Source: Staphylococcus condimenti
GTDB lineage: Bacteria > Bacillota > Bacilli > Staphylococcales > Staphylococcaceae
Length of the DNA: 64,000 nt
Reading direction: 5' to 3'
NCBI RefSeq assembly: GCF_001618885.1
Contig: NZ_CP015114.1
Location: 744,001-808,000, forward strand
Shown here piece by piece: positions 21,500 through 31,393 of the stretch. Below the pieces are notes generated by a model. That model searched no databases, was not told where the DNA came from, and worked only from the letters and a program-made list of their open reading frames with translations. Position 1 is the stretch's first letter. Each line of letters opens with the position of its first letter. Position numbers and translations under genes: made by a program.

Positions 21500-22114
21500 T
21501 TAAACAAATGCTAAGATTGCACTCACGCCGATATATGCTACTACGATGAATACAACTAATGAAACCCATGTGAAAACACGTTGTGATTTTGGTGATTGTA
21601 AGAATCCCCAAGTTACTCCGAATGACCATAAACCATTAGCGAAGTGGAAAATAACTGCAACAGTTAGAATTAGATAAAAAACCAACCAAAATGGATTGCT
21701 TAATAAATCATGCATCATCGTGAAACCAAGTGTTTTGTGACCTAACCACATTTCAATTTTAGTTTGATAGAAGTGGATAGCGATGAAGATAAATGCTAAA
21801 ACACCTGTAATACGTTGTAACAAGAACATCCAGTTTCTGAACCATGAATAATGTCCAACATTCTCTTTCGCAGTGAAAGCAATATGAACACCGTATAATG
21901 CATGGTATAAAATTGGTAAGTAAATAAGTAAAATCTCAAGTGCTAGCAAGAATGGTAATGATTCCATGAACTGAGATGCTTTATCGAATGCGCCAGCTCC
22001 TTTTGTTGCTTGATGGTTAACCGTCAAATGCACAAGTAAAAATGCTCCGATCGGAATAACACCTAGTAACGAGTGAATACGTCGCAAGTAGAATTGATTC
22101 TTAGTATAACCCAA
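21500..22114 (-). CDS. sdhC: Succinate dehydrogenase cytochrome b-558 subunit
   Basis: A 204-residue membrane protein with five predicted helices and several conserved histidines (IHSLLG, LLVHLTVNH, ALYGVHIAF, IAIHFYQ, FHFANG) that hold two hemes in the Bacillus-type enzyme. TTG 22114 is chosen: ribosome binding site AGGGGGG lies eight bases upstream, and MGYTKNQFYLRRIHSLLG aligns with homologues; the longer frame starts inside the ribosome binding site. Confidence 0.92.
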   Translation of the reverse strand: MGYTKNQFYLRRIHSLLGVIPIGAFLLVHLTVNHQATKGAGAFDKASQFMESLPFLLALEILLIYLPILYHALYGVHIAFTAKENVGHYSWFRNWMFLLQRITGVLAFIFIAIHFYQTKIEMWLGHKTLGFTMMHDLLSNPFWLVFYLILTVAVIFHFANGLWSFGVTWGFLQSPKSQRVFTWVSLVVFIVVAYIGVSAILAFV

Positions 22115-22404
22115 AAGGAAGTCCCCCCTGTGAAACAAATAGTATTTATTGGTTTTATTTAAAGGAAATGATCTGGAAAAGCTCTAAATTGTCCCACAAT
22201 TTACCCTAGTCAAAATTTTAAAAGCAGCTAAATAAAAGTTAGTTGTAATAAGTTGTATTGTGCGTAAGCAACCCACAAGCTCAGTACATCATACGTTGTA
22301 TGTATTTGACCCCTATCTCAGCTGTCTAATCTGAACTCTTGCTTGATTACAACTTATAAAGTTTAAAACTTTGATGTAAAGGTAATTGAGAACTGTTTTC
22401 ATTT

Positions 22405-22418
22405 AGAAAGCGTTTACA
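22405..22418 (-). promoter_or_regulatory. Catabolite-responsive element (cre) upstream of sdhCAB
   Basis: On the minus strand TGTAAACGCTTTCT fits the CcpA consensus TGWAARCGYTWNCW at every position. It lies about 290 bp before sdhC in the long leader, so glucose repression of the TCA cycle through CcpA is likely. Confidence 0.8.
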
Positions 22419-22485
22419 AACAGTCCTAAAAAAATATAAAACCTCGTTAACAATATTTTAACACTTTTCAAACGGTTTTTGGGCA

Positions 22486-22500
22486 TGAGAATTATTCTCA
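22486..22500. promoter_or_regulatory. Fur-box-like palindrome upstream of sdhCAB
   Basis: TGAGAATTATTCTCA is a perfect 7-1-7 palindrome, like the Fur-family box TGATAATTATTATCA with one symmetrical change. Iron control of this iron-rich enzyme would make sense. It also lies within 110 bp of the uvrC terminator. Confidence 0.55.
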
Positions 22501-22559
22501 TTGCACTTTTTTCTATTTTGCATTTAATTCAAATAATATTACACTTTTTTTAACAAAAA

Positions 22560-22607
22560 TGCGTAAAACTGCATATGTGTAAAGTGTACACACGCAGTTT
22601 TACGCAT
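22560..22607. terminator. uvrC terminator
   Basis: TGCGTAAAACTGC pairs with GCAGTTTTACGCA, 13 perfect pairs, directly after uvrC. The 470 bp between sdhC and uvrC otherwise hold only the sdh leader and sites above. Confidence 0.75.
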
Positions 22608-22608
22608 T

Positions 22609-24396
22609 TTAACCTTCTTTATTTAATTCCTTTTGCAAACTTTCCGCTATTTTTTGAGGCAGACCAGCTTCCTTCAAATCTTCTAACGTTGCTTCTCTCA
22701 TTTTTTTAATTGAACCAAAAGTACGCAATAAAGTTGTTTTACGTTTTGGACCAATACCTTCAATTTCATCAAGTACAGAAGTAAAGCTATGTTTTTGTCG
22801 TGTTTGACGATGGAAGGTAATTGCAAAGCGATGGACTTCATCTTGAATACGTTGCAATAAATAGAAAGCTTGACTGTTCTTTTTCAACGGCACTACTTCT
22901 GCAGCTGGTCCATATAACAACTCAGATGTTCGGTGCTTATCATTTTTTCTTAATCCTGCAACAGGAATATCTAACCCTAGTTCATTTTCTAATACATCAA
23001 TAGCCACTGACATTTGCCCTTTACCACCATCGACAATAATCAAATCAGGCAATGGCAAACCATCATTTAATACACGTGTATAACGTCTGCGGATTACTTC
23101 TCGCATTGATTTATAATCATCTGGTCCTTCTACTGTTTTAATTTTGTATTTACGATAACCTTTTTTATCTGGTTTACCATCTACAAAAGTAACCATAGCA
23201 GATACAGCATCTACACCTTGAATATTCGAATTATCAAATGCTTCGATACGAATTGGAGTTTGAATACCCATTTGTTCTCCTAATTCTTCGATAGCTTTTA
23301 CAGTTCTTGATTCATCTCGTGCAATCAATTCAAATTTATTTTGAAGTGACACTTCAGCATTATGATTGGCCATATTAACTAAATCTTTCTTCTGACCACG
23401 AACAGGTTGTAAAATTTTCGTATCTACAACAGATTCAATCATTTTTTTGTCTAAATTTTTAGGGACATGAACTTCTTTAGGCAATAAATGCTGATTTAAT
23501 CGATAAAATTGTCCGATGAAAGTATAAAATTCTTCTTCAGGTGTTTGTTGTAATGGAATCATGGTTGTATCACGTTGGATCATATTTCCATTTCGAACAA
23601 AGAAAACTTGAACACACATCCAACCTTTTGAAATATAATATCCAAAAACATCCCGTGCAGTATTATCTGCAGACATGATATTTTGTTTTTTAGTTAGGTT
23701 ATGGATATTTTGGATTAAATCACGATATTCTTTTGCTTGTTCAAAATCTAGTTTTTCACTTGCTGCTTGCATACGTGATTCTAAATTTTTAATAATTGTT
23801 TTATCTTCACCATTTAAGAAGTCGCTTACCTCTTGAGTCATTTCATCATATTCTTTTTGATCTACATCGTATACACAGGGGCCTAAACATTGACCGATAT
23901 GATAATACAAGCACAACTTATTCGGCATCTTATCACATTTACGGAAAGGATAAATCCGATCCAGCAGTTTTTTCGTCTCAACAGCTGCATATGCATTCGG
24001 ATATGGACCAAAATATTTGCCGGAACCTTTTTTGACAGTTCTTGTTACCAATAATCTTGGATATTTTTCTTTAGTAATTTTAATAAACGGATAGCTTTTA
24101 TCATCTTTCAGTAGAATATTATAACGAGGTTGATATTGCTTAATGAGATTTAACTCAAGTAATAAAGATTCAGTTTCGCTATCAGTAACAATAAACTCAA
24201 AATTACGGATTTCTCCAACTAACCGTGTAGTTTTCGCATCGTGTGCACCGGTAAAGTATGAACGCAGACGGTTGCGCAGACGTTTTGCTTTCCCTACATA
24301 AATCACTTGATTATTTCGGTCTTTCATTAAATAACAACCTGGTTCAAAGGGTACTACTGACAACTTTTCTTTAATTTTTTCTTTATAAGCCTCCAT
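22609..24396 (-). CDS. uvrC: Excinuclease ABC subunit C
   Basis: A 595-residue nuclease that makes both cuts in nucleotide excision repair. GIY-YIG domain at the N-terminus ([20 protein letters not shown]), UvrB-interacting UVR segment near residue 205 ([13 protein letters not shown]), RNase H-like domain ([20 protein letters not shown]) and C-terminal helix-hairpin-helix ([17 protein letters not shown]). Full length. Upstream is trxA, as usual in staphylococci. Confidence 0.97.
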   Translation of the reverse strand: MEAYKEKIKEKLSVVPFEPGCYLMKDRNNQVIYVGKAKRLRNRLRSYFTGAHDAKTTRLVGEIRNFEFIVTDSETESLLLELNLIKQYQPRYNILLKDDKSYPFIKITKEKYPRLLVTRTVKKGSGKYFGPYPNAYAAVETKKLLDRIYPFRKCDKMPNKLCLYYHIGQCLGPCVYDVDQKEYDEMTQEVSDFLNGEDKTIIKNLESRMQAASEKLDFEQAKEYRDLIQNIHNLTKKQNIMSADNTARDVFGYYISKGWMCVQVFFVRNGNMIQRDTTMIPLQQTPEEEFYTFIGQFYRLNQHLLPKEVHVPKNLDKKMIESVVDTKILQPVRGQKKDLVNMANHNAEVSLQNKFELIARDESRTVKAIEELGEQMGIQTPIRIEAFDNSNIQGVDAVSAMVTFVDGKPDKKGYRKYKIKTVEGPDDYKSMREVIRRRYTRVLNDGLPLPDLIIVDGGKGQMSVAIDVLENELGLDIPVAGLRKNDKHRTSELLYGPAAEVVPLKKNSQAFYLLQRIQDEVHRFAITFHRQTRQKHSFTSVLDEIEGIGPKRKTTLLRTFGSIKKMREATLEDLKEAGLPQKIAESLQKELNKEG

Positions 24397-24520
24397 TTTT
24401 TTCCTCCTTTCTTTAAAGATTGTAGTTATACAACTATATCAACTGATTCGAGTGTCATTATAGCATCTGTCTATATTGGTTACCTAGTTGCGTGCTTGCT
24501 TTCAACATTTTTCAAAGCAC

Positions 24521-24555
24521 AAAAAAACTGGACCACCTTAAAAGTGAATCCAGCC
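24521..24555 (-). terminator. trxA terminator
   Basis: CTGGA...TCCAG stem with an A-run on the plus-strand left side, which is a T-run on the transcript. Confidence 0.6.
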
Positions 24556-24638
24556 TTCTTTACTAACCTATTTCATATCGACGATATTCTTGAAAGTTTC
24601 AACTTTAAACGCCGAAACAAGACATTATTCAATGCAAC

Positions 24639-24953
24639 TTATAGGTGTTTGTTTAAAACTTCTGCTAAGTTTTCTTTCGGTTGGAAACCAACAACTTTAT
24701 CTACTGGTTGTCCATCTTTGAATACGATTAGAGTTGGAATACTCATAACTTCGAATTTAGCAGCAGTGTTAGGATTTTCGTCAACGTCTAATTTTAAAAC
24801 ATCTGCTTTACCTTCAAAGTCTTGTGCTAATTCTTCTAATACTGGAGCAATCATTTTACAAGGTCCGCACCAAGTTGCCCAGAAATCTACTAATTTAACA
24901 CCGTCTTGAACTTTTTCATCAAAGTTTGAGTCAGTTACTTTAACTAATGCCAT
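24639..24953 (-). CDS. trxA: Thioredoxin
   Basis: A 104-residue thioredoxin with the active site WCGPC at residues 28-32 ([14 protein letters not shown]) and the cis-Pro loop [11 protein letters not shown]. Reduces cytoplasmic disulfides and feeds ribonucleotide reductase. Strong ribosome binding site (AAGGAGGAACGAT). Confidence 0.98.
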   Translation of the reverse strand: MALVKVTDSNFDEKVQDGVKLVDFWATWCGPCKMIAPVLEELAQDFEGKADVLKLDVDENPNTAAKFEVMSIPTLIVFKDGQPVDKVVGFQPKENLAEVLNKHL

Positions 24954-25090
24954 AAATATCGTTCCTCCTTAGGAATTTAATGATGAACAAAGTATATCAG
25001 ATACATTTTGAAAATGCACCGGCTTTGCTCATGAAGAATGTGTATAATTTTGTTGTAATCATACTTGCTTTAATTTCATATTTTTTAAAG

Positions 25091-27439
25091 TTACTTCAAT
25101 TCAGCAACTGTTACGCCGAATCCGCCTTCGCTTGGCGTACCTGTTCGGAAAGAAGCTACATTTTTATGCTTTTTCAAGTGTTGCTGAACTGCCTTTTGTA
25201 ATGCACCTGTTCCCTTTCCATGAATAATATAAACGTTTTCGTAGTTGCTGAGCATCGCTTGGTCGAGATATTGATCAAGTGCTGAAATGGCTTCTTCATA
25301 TCGATAGCCTCTTAAATCCAATTCCATTTTTACTGCCGAACGGTTTGTACGAGAAATTGTTTTGGACGGTTTTTCTTGCGTTTTCTTTTTCTTTTCTAAA
25401 TCGGCAATAGGTAATTTCATTTTAATAATGCCCATTTGAACGACCGCTTCATCATCATCCAATATTTCAAGCACTTCGCCTTTTTGACCATAAGTTAACA
25501 CTTTAACTTCATTGCCAGCTTTGATTTCATCCCATTTTTGCTTTTTAACATTCTGCTTAATATCTGTACCTTCATATTGTTCATCAAGGTGTTTACGTTT
25601 CTCAATTAATTCATGCTCTTTGACTTCAGCATTTTTTTCATCGCGCATTTGACGTAAGTCTTTAATAATATCGTCCGCTTCTTTAGTAGCAGCTTTTACA
25701 CGTTGATTAGCTTTGAGCTTCGCATCATCCATGAGTTGTTTCTCATAATTTTGATATTGTTCATATTTTTTATTCAAATCACCATGGACTTGTTTTGCTT
25801 CTCTTAAGAGTTGATCTAATTCGATGCGTTGATCTTCTACTTTTTTAGCATTTGTCTCTAAAGACGCAATCATATTATTAATTTCTTGTTCATCTTGACC
25901 GATTAAGGATTTGGCTTCACGAATAATATTGCCGCTGAGTCCTAATTTGCTGGAAATCTCAAATGCATTAGAACGACCCGGGACACCCATCAACAATTTA
26001 TATGTCGGACTGAGTGTATTGACATCAAATTCGACACTCGCATTCATAACACCATCGCGGTTATAACTATATGCTTTTAATTCTGGATAATGCGTCGTTG
26101 CCATAACTAAAGAACCTAATTTTTGAACATGGTCCAAGATACTCATAGCAAGTGCTGCCCCTTCACTAGGGTCAGTGCCTGCACCTAATTCATCAAAAAG
26201 AATCAAGCTATTGTGATCGGCACGTTTCAAAATTTCCACAATATTTTTCATATGTGAAGAGAAAGTTGATAAAGATTGCTCAATAGATTGCTCATCACCT
26301 ATATCGCAATAGACATTATCAAAGACACTTAACTTACTGCCGTCTAATGCCGGAATCAGCAATCCAGATTGTGCCATTACAATAATAAGACCTAGCGTTT
26401 TTAATGTAACTGTCTTACCACCAGTGTTCGGACCTGTAATAATGACAGTTTGAATATCTTCAGCAAACTCAATCGTATTAGCTACCACAGTGGCACGTTC
26501 TAATAATGGATGGAATGCTTTAGGCAAATACACATTGCGTTCTTGTGTAAATTCAGGCTTTGTACCTTTAATAGATTGACCATAACGTGCTTTCGCAGTT
26601 AAAAAATCAATTTGCCCCATTACAGATTCTGCAATCAAACAAGCATCCGCTTCTTCAGCAACATCGGCAGATAGCGCACTTAAAATACGTTCAACTTCTA
26701 CCTTCTCATCATTACGCAAACGACTGATTTTATTATTCATTTCTACTACTGCTGAAGGTTCAATATAAAGCGTTTGGCCTGAAGAAGATTGGTCATGTAC
26801 AATCCCATTAAAATCTTGACGGTATTCTGCTTTAACTGGGATAACATGTCGGTCATTTCTAACTGTTATAATCGCATCCGATAATTTTTTCTGATTAGAC
26901 TGGCTTTTAACGACTCTATCTAAATTTTGTTTAATACGTTGTGATGTACTGTGAATACGGCTTCTGATACTTTGCAATTCATAACTTGCATCATCAAATA
27001 AATCATAAGCATCACATTTTTGGTGAATTTCTTGATATAAATCTGTTAAAATCGGCAGCTGAGCCATTCTTTCATCCAATATAGGATAATTAATAGCTTC
27101 CTCTTCTTCTAATAATTGACTGTAAAAAGTCTTATATTGATTTTGTACTTGAATTAAACGCTTAATTTGGTTTAATTCTCTAACATTTAAAATACTGCCG
27201 ATTTTAGCACGATGAATTAATTGTTTAACTTCTGTTAAACCGCTCAAGCTTGGTAAACGATGCTTATTATAAATTTGGGAAAGTTCATCTGTCTCATTCA
27301 TTTGAAAAACGACAGTATCATAATCAGATGCAGGAGTCATCGCAGCAGCTTTAGATCTTCCTAAATCACTGACTGCTTCATTTTCAACTTGTGCTTTGAT
27401 TTTTTCAAAATCAAGCACATCTAATGTTTTCTGTCTCAT
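25091..27439 (-). CDS. mutS2: MutS2, ribosome rescue/anti-recombination ATPase
   Basis: A 782-residue protein without mismatch-recognition domain: clamp and core domains, ATPase with Walker A GPNTGGKT (336-343) and Walker B region [19 protein letters not shown]-like segment ([18 protein letters not shown]) and a C-terminal Smr nuclease domain from about 707 ([20 protein letters not shown] ... HGKGTGAL). Acts on collided ribosomes in B. subtilis. It follows polX by ten bases in one operon. Confidence 0.96.
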   Translation of the reverse strand: MRQKTLDVLDFEKIKAQVENEAVSDLGRSKAAAMTPASDYDTVVFQMNETDELSQIYNKHRLPSLSGLTEVKQLIHRAKIGSILNVRELNQIKRLIQVQNQYKTFYSQLLEEEEAINYPILDERMAQLPILTDLYQEIHQKCDAYDLFDDASYELQSIRSRIHSTSQRIKQNLDRVVKSQSNQKKLSDAIITVRNDRHVIPVKAEYRQDFNGIVHDQSSSGQTLYIEPSAVVEMNNKISRLRNDEKVEVERILSALSADVAEEADACLIAESVMGQIDFLTAKARYGQSIKGTKPEFTQERNVYLPKAFHPLLERATVVANTIEFAEDIQTVIITGPNTGGKTVTLKTLGLIIVMAQSGLLIPALDGSKLSVFDNVYCDIGDEQSIEQSLSTFSSHMKNIVEILKRADHNSLILFDELGAGTDPSEGAALAMSILDHVQKLGSLVMATTHYPELKAYSYNRDGVMNASVEFDVNTLSPTYKLLMGVPGRSNAFEISSKLGLSGNIIREAKSLIGQDEQEINNMIASLETNAKKVEDQRIELDQLLREAKQVHGDLNKKYEQYQNYEKQLMDDAKLKANQRVKAATKEADDIIKDLRQMRDEKNAEVKEHELIEKRKHLDEQYEGTDIKQNVKKQKWDEIKAGNEVKVLTYGQKGEVLEILDDDEAVVQMGIIKMKLPIADLEKKKKTQEKPSKTISRTNRSAVKMELDLRGYRYEEAISALDQYLDQAMLSNYENVYIIHGKGTGALQKAVQQHLKKHKNVASFRTGTPSEGGFGVTVAELK

Positions 27440-27448
27440 TTCATTCCC

Positions 27449-29173
27449 CTATTTCTGTAATTTTTTATTATTTTCAATAAACGATTTAAAATCTTTTCGA
27501 CTCATCGTATTTAAAACACGTTCTTTATTAATAAATGCTTTTTGTGCTGTTGCGACACCATATTTCATCAATTCTAAGTTTTCAATATGATGTGCATCTG
27601 TATTAATAGTTATCATAATATCATGTACTGGTCTTAACACTTCAGCGCTTAAATCAAGACGTTGCGGGTTTGCATTAATTTCTAAGATTGTACCCGTTTC
27701 GCGCGCCAAATCAAATAATTGCTGAATATTAACCTTATATCCATCTCGACGTCCAATAATACGTCCAGTTGGATGTGCAATATGGCGGACAAAAGGGTTA
27801 CGGCATGCTGATGCTAAACGATGCATGATTTCTTCTTCTGTTTGTCCAAAGCTTTGATGGATAGAAGCAATGACGTAATCCAATTGTGCTAAGACTTCAT
27901 CCGGATAGTCCATCGTACCATCTGGCAAAATGTCCATTTCAGTTCCTGAATAAATATCAATTTCATTATATCTTTCATTCAGCTTTTTAATCTCTTCATT
28001 TTGACGTAATAAACGATCAACATCTAAACCATGTGCGACTCTCAAGCTGCGTGAATGGTCTGTGATAACCATATATTCATAGCCTTTTGCAATATTGGCT
28101 TCTACCATTTCTTGCAAACTGAAAGCACCATCACTCATTGTTGTATGCATATGGATATCACCTTTAATATCATCCAATGTCACAATATCAGATAAATCCC
28201 GATCAAACTCCGAACCATCAACACGCATTGGCGGTGCAATCCATGATTTGTTGAAGTGTTCATATATTTCTGCTTCACTATCAAATTGCAATAATGTACC
28301 ATCTGCTTGTTCAATACCGTATTCGCTCACTTTTTCATCGCGTTCTTTTGCTAATTGACGAATACGGATATTATGATCTTTTGAACCTGTAAAATGCTGT
28401 AAAGTATGATAATACGCTGCTGGTTCAATAATTCTGAAGTCAATTTCAATCACTTCATCATCGAACTCTACTTCCACTGATACTTTCGTTAAACCTACCG
28501 CAACCTCTTTTACTTTATGCGGTATTTCTAGCAATGCTTTTTGTACGTTTTCAGGTTGCGTTGAACTAATGATATAATCTAAATCTTTACTCATTTCTTT
28601 AACGCGGCGAAAACTTCCTGCCACATGAAATTTATCAATGCCTTCAATGGTTGTTAAATATTCTTCAATTTCATTATTCAATTTAATAAGCAAGTTAATT
28701 GGAAAATGTGTTTTTCGTTCACTTAAGGCTTTTACTCCAGCTAGAATATTCTCTTCTGTTTTTTTGCCGAAACCGCTCAATGCACTGACTTCATTGTTTT
28801 CACAGGCTTTTTGCAATGCTTCTTTATTTGTAATACCTAATTCTTTATATAATTTTGCAATTTTTTTACTTCCTAATCCCTGGATTTTCAACAATGGTAC
28901 TAAACCTTCAGGCACTTCTTTTTCTAATGCTTCTAAAGTTTCTGATTGGCCTGTTGATAGATACTCATTAATAACTTCACCGACACCTTTGCCAATACCT
29001 TTTAATTCGGTAACGTCATCAATTTCATCCAAAGTACGCTCATCCGTTTCTAAACTTTGTGCTGCTTTGCGGTATGCAGAAACTTTAAATGCATTTTCTC
29101 CTTTAAGTTCCATATAAGTTGCAATTTTTTCTAATAAACGAACAACATCTTTTTTCGTTATCTTTTGACTCAT
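27449..29173 (-). CDS. polX: Family X DNA polymerase with PHP exonuclease domain
   Basis: A 574-residue protein with helix-hairpin-helix (LKGIGKGVGEVI), polymerase X palm (VAGSFRRVKEMSKDLDYIIS, catalytic aspartates visible) and a PHP phosphoesterase domain (DIHMHTTMSDGAFSLQEMVE ... NTDAHHIENL) that gives 3'-5' exonuclease in homologues. ATG 29173 is chosen for GGAGGGGAAAAA; the longer frame has no ribosome binding site. Base-excision and gap repair. Confidence 0.95.
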   Translation of the reverse strand: MSQKITKKDVVRLLEKIATYMELKGENAFKVSAYRKAAQSLETDERTLDEIDDVTELKGIGKGVGEVINEYLSTGQSETLEALEKEVPEGLVPLLKIQGLGSKKIAKLYKELGITNKEALQKACENNEVSALSGFGKKTEENILAGVKALSERKTHFPINLLIKLNNEIEEYLTTIEGIDKFHVAGSFRRVKEMSKDLDYIISSTQPENVQKALLEIPHKVKEVAVGLTKVSVEVEFDDEVIEIDFRIIEPAAYYHTLQHFTGSKDHNIRIRQLAKERDEKVSEYGIEQADGTLLQFDSEAEIYEHFNKSWIAPPMRVDGSEFDRDLSDIVTLDDIKGDIHMHTTMSDGAFSLQEMVEANIAKGYEYMVITDHSRSLRVAHGLDVDRLLRQNEEIKKLNERYNEIDIYSGTEMDILPDGTMDYPDEVLAQLDYVIASIHQSFGQTEEEIMHRLASACRNPFVRHIAHPTGRIIGRRDGYKVNIQQLFDLARETGTILEINANPQRLDLSAEVLRPVHDIMITINTDAHHIENLELMKYGVATAQKAFINKERVLNTMSRKDFKSFIENNKKLQK

Positions 29174-29278
29174 TTTTTCCCCTCCAATAAAAAGAGAGAC
29201 ATAAAGCAGTTCGGCTATCAAAATTTTTGATGTGCGAAAAGCGTCGCCTCTTCATAGTTTCTTCTTTTAAAAATGAAA

Positions 29279-29800
29279 TTATAGTGCCATCACCAAAGAT
29301 GATAAATACGGGGTATGAAACAAAATTAATTGTGCAATGATAGAATGTGTAAATTGATTTTGTATCCATTCGCTCGGATACAAACTGCACATATATAATA
29401 CAGGTAATAAGACAATAATTGAACTTAAAAAACTTAAAACTACACCCGCGCTTCTGCTTTGTAATGTGAGGCGATTGATATACGTCATTTTATCAAACAC
29501 GGTTAAAATAAGATATAAAATAAACTTACTAAGTATAAAGATTGAAATAAATGCCACAATAGCTTCAAATCGCAGATGTGTATGATTATATTCGATATAG
29601 TATTTCGTTAAAGCTGCTTGCGTTTTTGGAAATGGTAAAAATAATTCTAACCTTTCAGCAATGGATTGATAAAATTGTGCAGCCATTATAAATGACGCAA
29701 TGGTTGTTATAAAATGCAAAGTACTCAGCCATATTCCTCTGCGAAACCCCATTGCTGCAATGATTATAAACACACAAAATATAAGAAAATTCAATATCAT
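29279..29800 (-). CDS. CvpA-family membrane protein
   Basis: A 173-residue protein with four membrane helices and an N-terminus (LNFLIFCVFIIIAAMGFRRG) typical of CvpA/YshB proteins. In Bacillales the order zapA-yshB-polX-mutS2 is conserved, as here. Function of the family is unclear; colicin V production in E. coli. It follows zapA by nine bases. Confidence 0.85.
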   Translation of the reverse strand: MILNFLIFCVFIIIAAMGFRRGIWLSTLHFITTIASFIMAAQFYQSIAERLELFLPFPKTQAALTKYYIEYNHTHLRFEAIVAFISIFILSKFILYLILTVFDKMTYINRLTLQSRSAGVVLSFLSSIIVLLPVLYMCSLYPSEWIQNQFTHSIIAQLILFHTPYLSSLVMAL

Positions 29801-29809
29801 AGGCAGAAC

Positions 29810-30076
29810 CTAATGGTCTTGATTTTTTAAACGATTCAATTCATGTGTTAAACGGCGATTTTCTTCTTCTAAAATTACTTTTTCATGCATAATATTTACA
29901 GCAGTCAGCACTGCTTTGCGTGTTGTATCTAACCCTGCACTTTTACGTCCTAATTCTTGTATTTTTTCATCCACTAAATGTGCGACATAACGAATATGTT
30001 CAGGATTATCTTCACCGACAATTGTATAATTTTTATTATTAATCGTTACATTGATTCTATTTTTAAATTCACCCAT
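29810..30076 (-). CDS. zapA: Cell division protein ZapA
   Basis: An 88-residue protein: NRINVTINNKNYTIVGEDNP is the beta-strand head and the remainder (HIRYVAHLVDEKIQEL ... EENRRLTHELNRLKNQ) the coiled coil. Stabilises FtsZ filaments at midcell. First gene of the zapA-cvpA-polX-mutS2 operon. Confidence 0.93.
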   Translation of the reverse strand: MGEFKNRINVTINNKNYTIVGEDNPEHIRYVAHLVDEKIQELGRKSAGLDTTRKAVLTAVNIMHEKVILEEENRRLTHELNRLKNQDH

Positions 30077-30117
30077 ATGATAACTCCTATCTCGCGTAAA
30101 TTATGAATATTTACTTA

Positions 30118-30144
30118 TGACAATAAGCCCAATCATCTTATTGT
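30118..30144. repeat. Nine-base inverted repeat upstream of zapA
   Basis: GACAATAAG and CTTATTGTC flank nine bases, 42 bp upstream of the zapA start. It may be a leader hairpin or a regulator site. The remaining 300 bp between zapA and rnhC hold the two divergent promoters. Confidence 0.5.
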
Positions 30145-30378
30145 CAACTTTTTATCCTTGTTAGCAGATTATTTCTTCACTTAAAATTTGACTTCTTACA
30201 CAAGAAATGTTTCTGCTCTTCATCACGAACCATTATACACGAGTCATATTTAATATGTAAGTAGTGACTGTCTTTTTACAACATAACTTAAACTAAATGT
30301 AAAATAAGTCAATTTGTTTTAGAGTTTCAATATAGTAAAATAGATTTAAATTATTTTTTAAAAGCAAGGAGTTTAGAC

Positions 30379-31323
30379 ATGGCAAACGCCGTATATAAGT
30401 TAACAGAATCAGAGATTCAACAATTAATGAATAAAACTAATTTCTCAACAGAAAATTTACCACCTGGTATGCGTGCACGTACAAAACACCAAGGTACAAC
30501 TATCAATATTTACAATTCTGGTAAAGTGATGTTTCAAGGCAATCAAGCCGAAAAAATATCTCAACAATTATTAGGTGAAAAAGAAGCTGCTGTTTCTGGA
30601 AAATCATCTTCACAAAAAAATACAAAATCATCCAATCAAACATACCCTTTCAACAAAGCCAACTGTATCGGCAGTGATGAGGCTGGAAGTGGCGATTATT
30701 TCGGTCCTTTAACAGTCTGTGCTGCATATGTTTCAAAGAAAAACGCTGAAATTTTAAAAACGCTCGGTGTGGATGATTCTAAAAAATTAACCGATGCTAA
30801 AATTGTAGAAATAGCTGAACAAATCATTACTTTTATCCCCCATTCATTACTGACAATGAAAAATGACAAGTATAATGAACAACAACGAAAAGGATGGTCA
30901 CAAGTCAAAATGAAAGCTGTTTTGCATAACCAAGCCATTCAAAATGTAGTTGATAAGATTACAAAAAGTCATGAACCTCTAGATTATATTGTAATTGATC
31001 AGTTTGCTGTACGCGGTGTTTATCAAAATTATGCATTATCTCAAATGCCTTATCCTGATAAAACACACTTCGAAACTAAAGGTGAATCTAAGTCAATCGC
31101 AATTGCTGCTGCAAGCATTATTTCACGTTATGCTTTTGTAAAGCATATGGACCAAATCGGTCGTGAATTGCATACAACTGTACCTAAAGGTGCCAGTAAT
31201 AAAGTTGATTTATTTGCTGCAAAAATCATTGAGAAATATAGCACTTCAAAATTAGATTCTATCTCAAAAGCACATTTTAAAAATCGTGAAAAAGCTTTAG
31301 CATTATATGATAAAAAGCACTAA
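30379..31323 (+). CDS. rnhC: Ribonuclease HIII
   Basis: A 314-residue RNase H2-fold enzyme with an N-terminal TBP-like substrate-binding domain (about 1-85) and catalytic motif [14 protein letters not shown] (Asp100, Glu101). Cuts RNA in RNA-DNA hybrids. Ribosome binding site GCAAGGAGTTTAGAC. Convergent with pheT. Confidence 0.96.
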   Translation: MANAVYKLTESEIQQLMNKTNFSTENLPPGMRARTKHQGTTINIYNSGKVMFQGNQAEKISQQLLGEKEAAVSGKSSSQKNTKSSNQTYPFNKANCIGSDEAGSGDYFGPLTVCAAYVSKKNAEILKTLGVDDSKKLTDAKIVEIAEQIITFIPHSLLTMKNDKYNEQQRKGWSQVKMKAVLHNQAIQNVVDKITKSHEPLDYIVIDQFAVRGVYQNYALSQMPYPDKTHFETKGESKSIAIAAASIISRYAFVKHMDQIGRELHTTVPKGASNKVDLFAAKIIEKYSTSKLDSISKAHFKNREKALALYDKKH

Positions 31324-31328
31324 TTAAC

Positions 31329-31388
31329 AGAAAAAACCGTTCCCTTATTGATTGTTTTGACACTCAATTTCAGGGAACGGTTTTATAT
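31329..31388. terminator. Bidirectional rnhC/pheT terminator
   Basis: AAAACCGTTCCCT pairs with AGGGAACGGTTTT. Confidence 0.85.
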
Positions 31389-31393
31389 TTATA

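Noticed and set aside
28638-29117. 159-codon ORF on the plus strand opposite polX
   Set aside because: No ribosome binding site, odd composition, and antisense to a conserved gene.
29103-29390. 95-codon ORF between polX and the cvpA-like gene
   Set aside because: It overlaps both genes in another frame and has no conserved-looking sequence or ribosome binding site.
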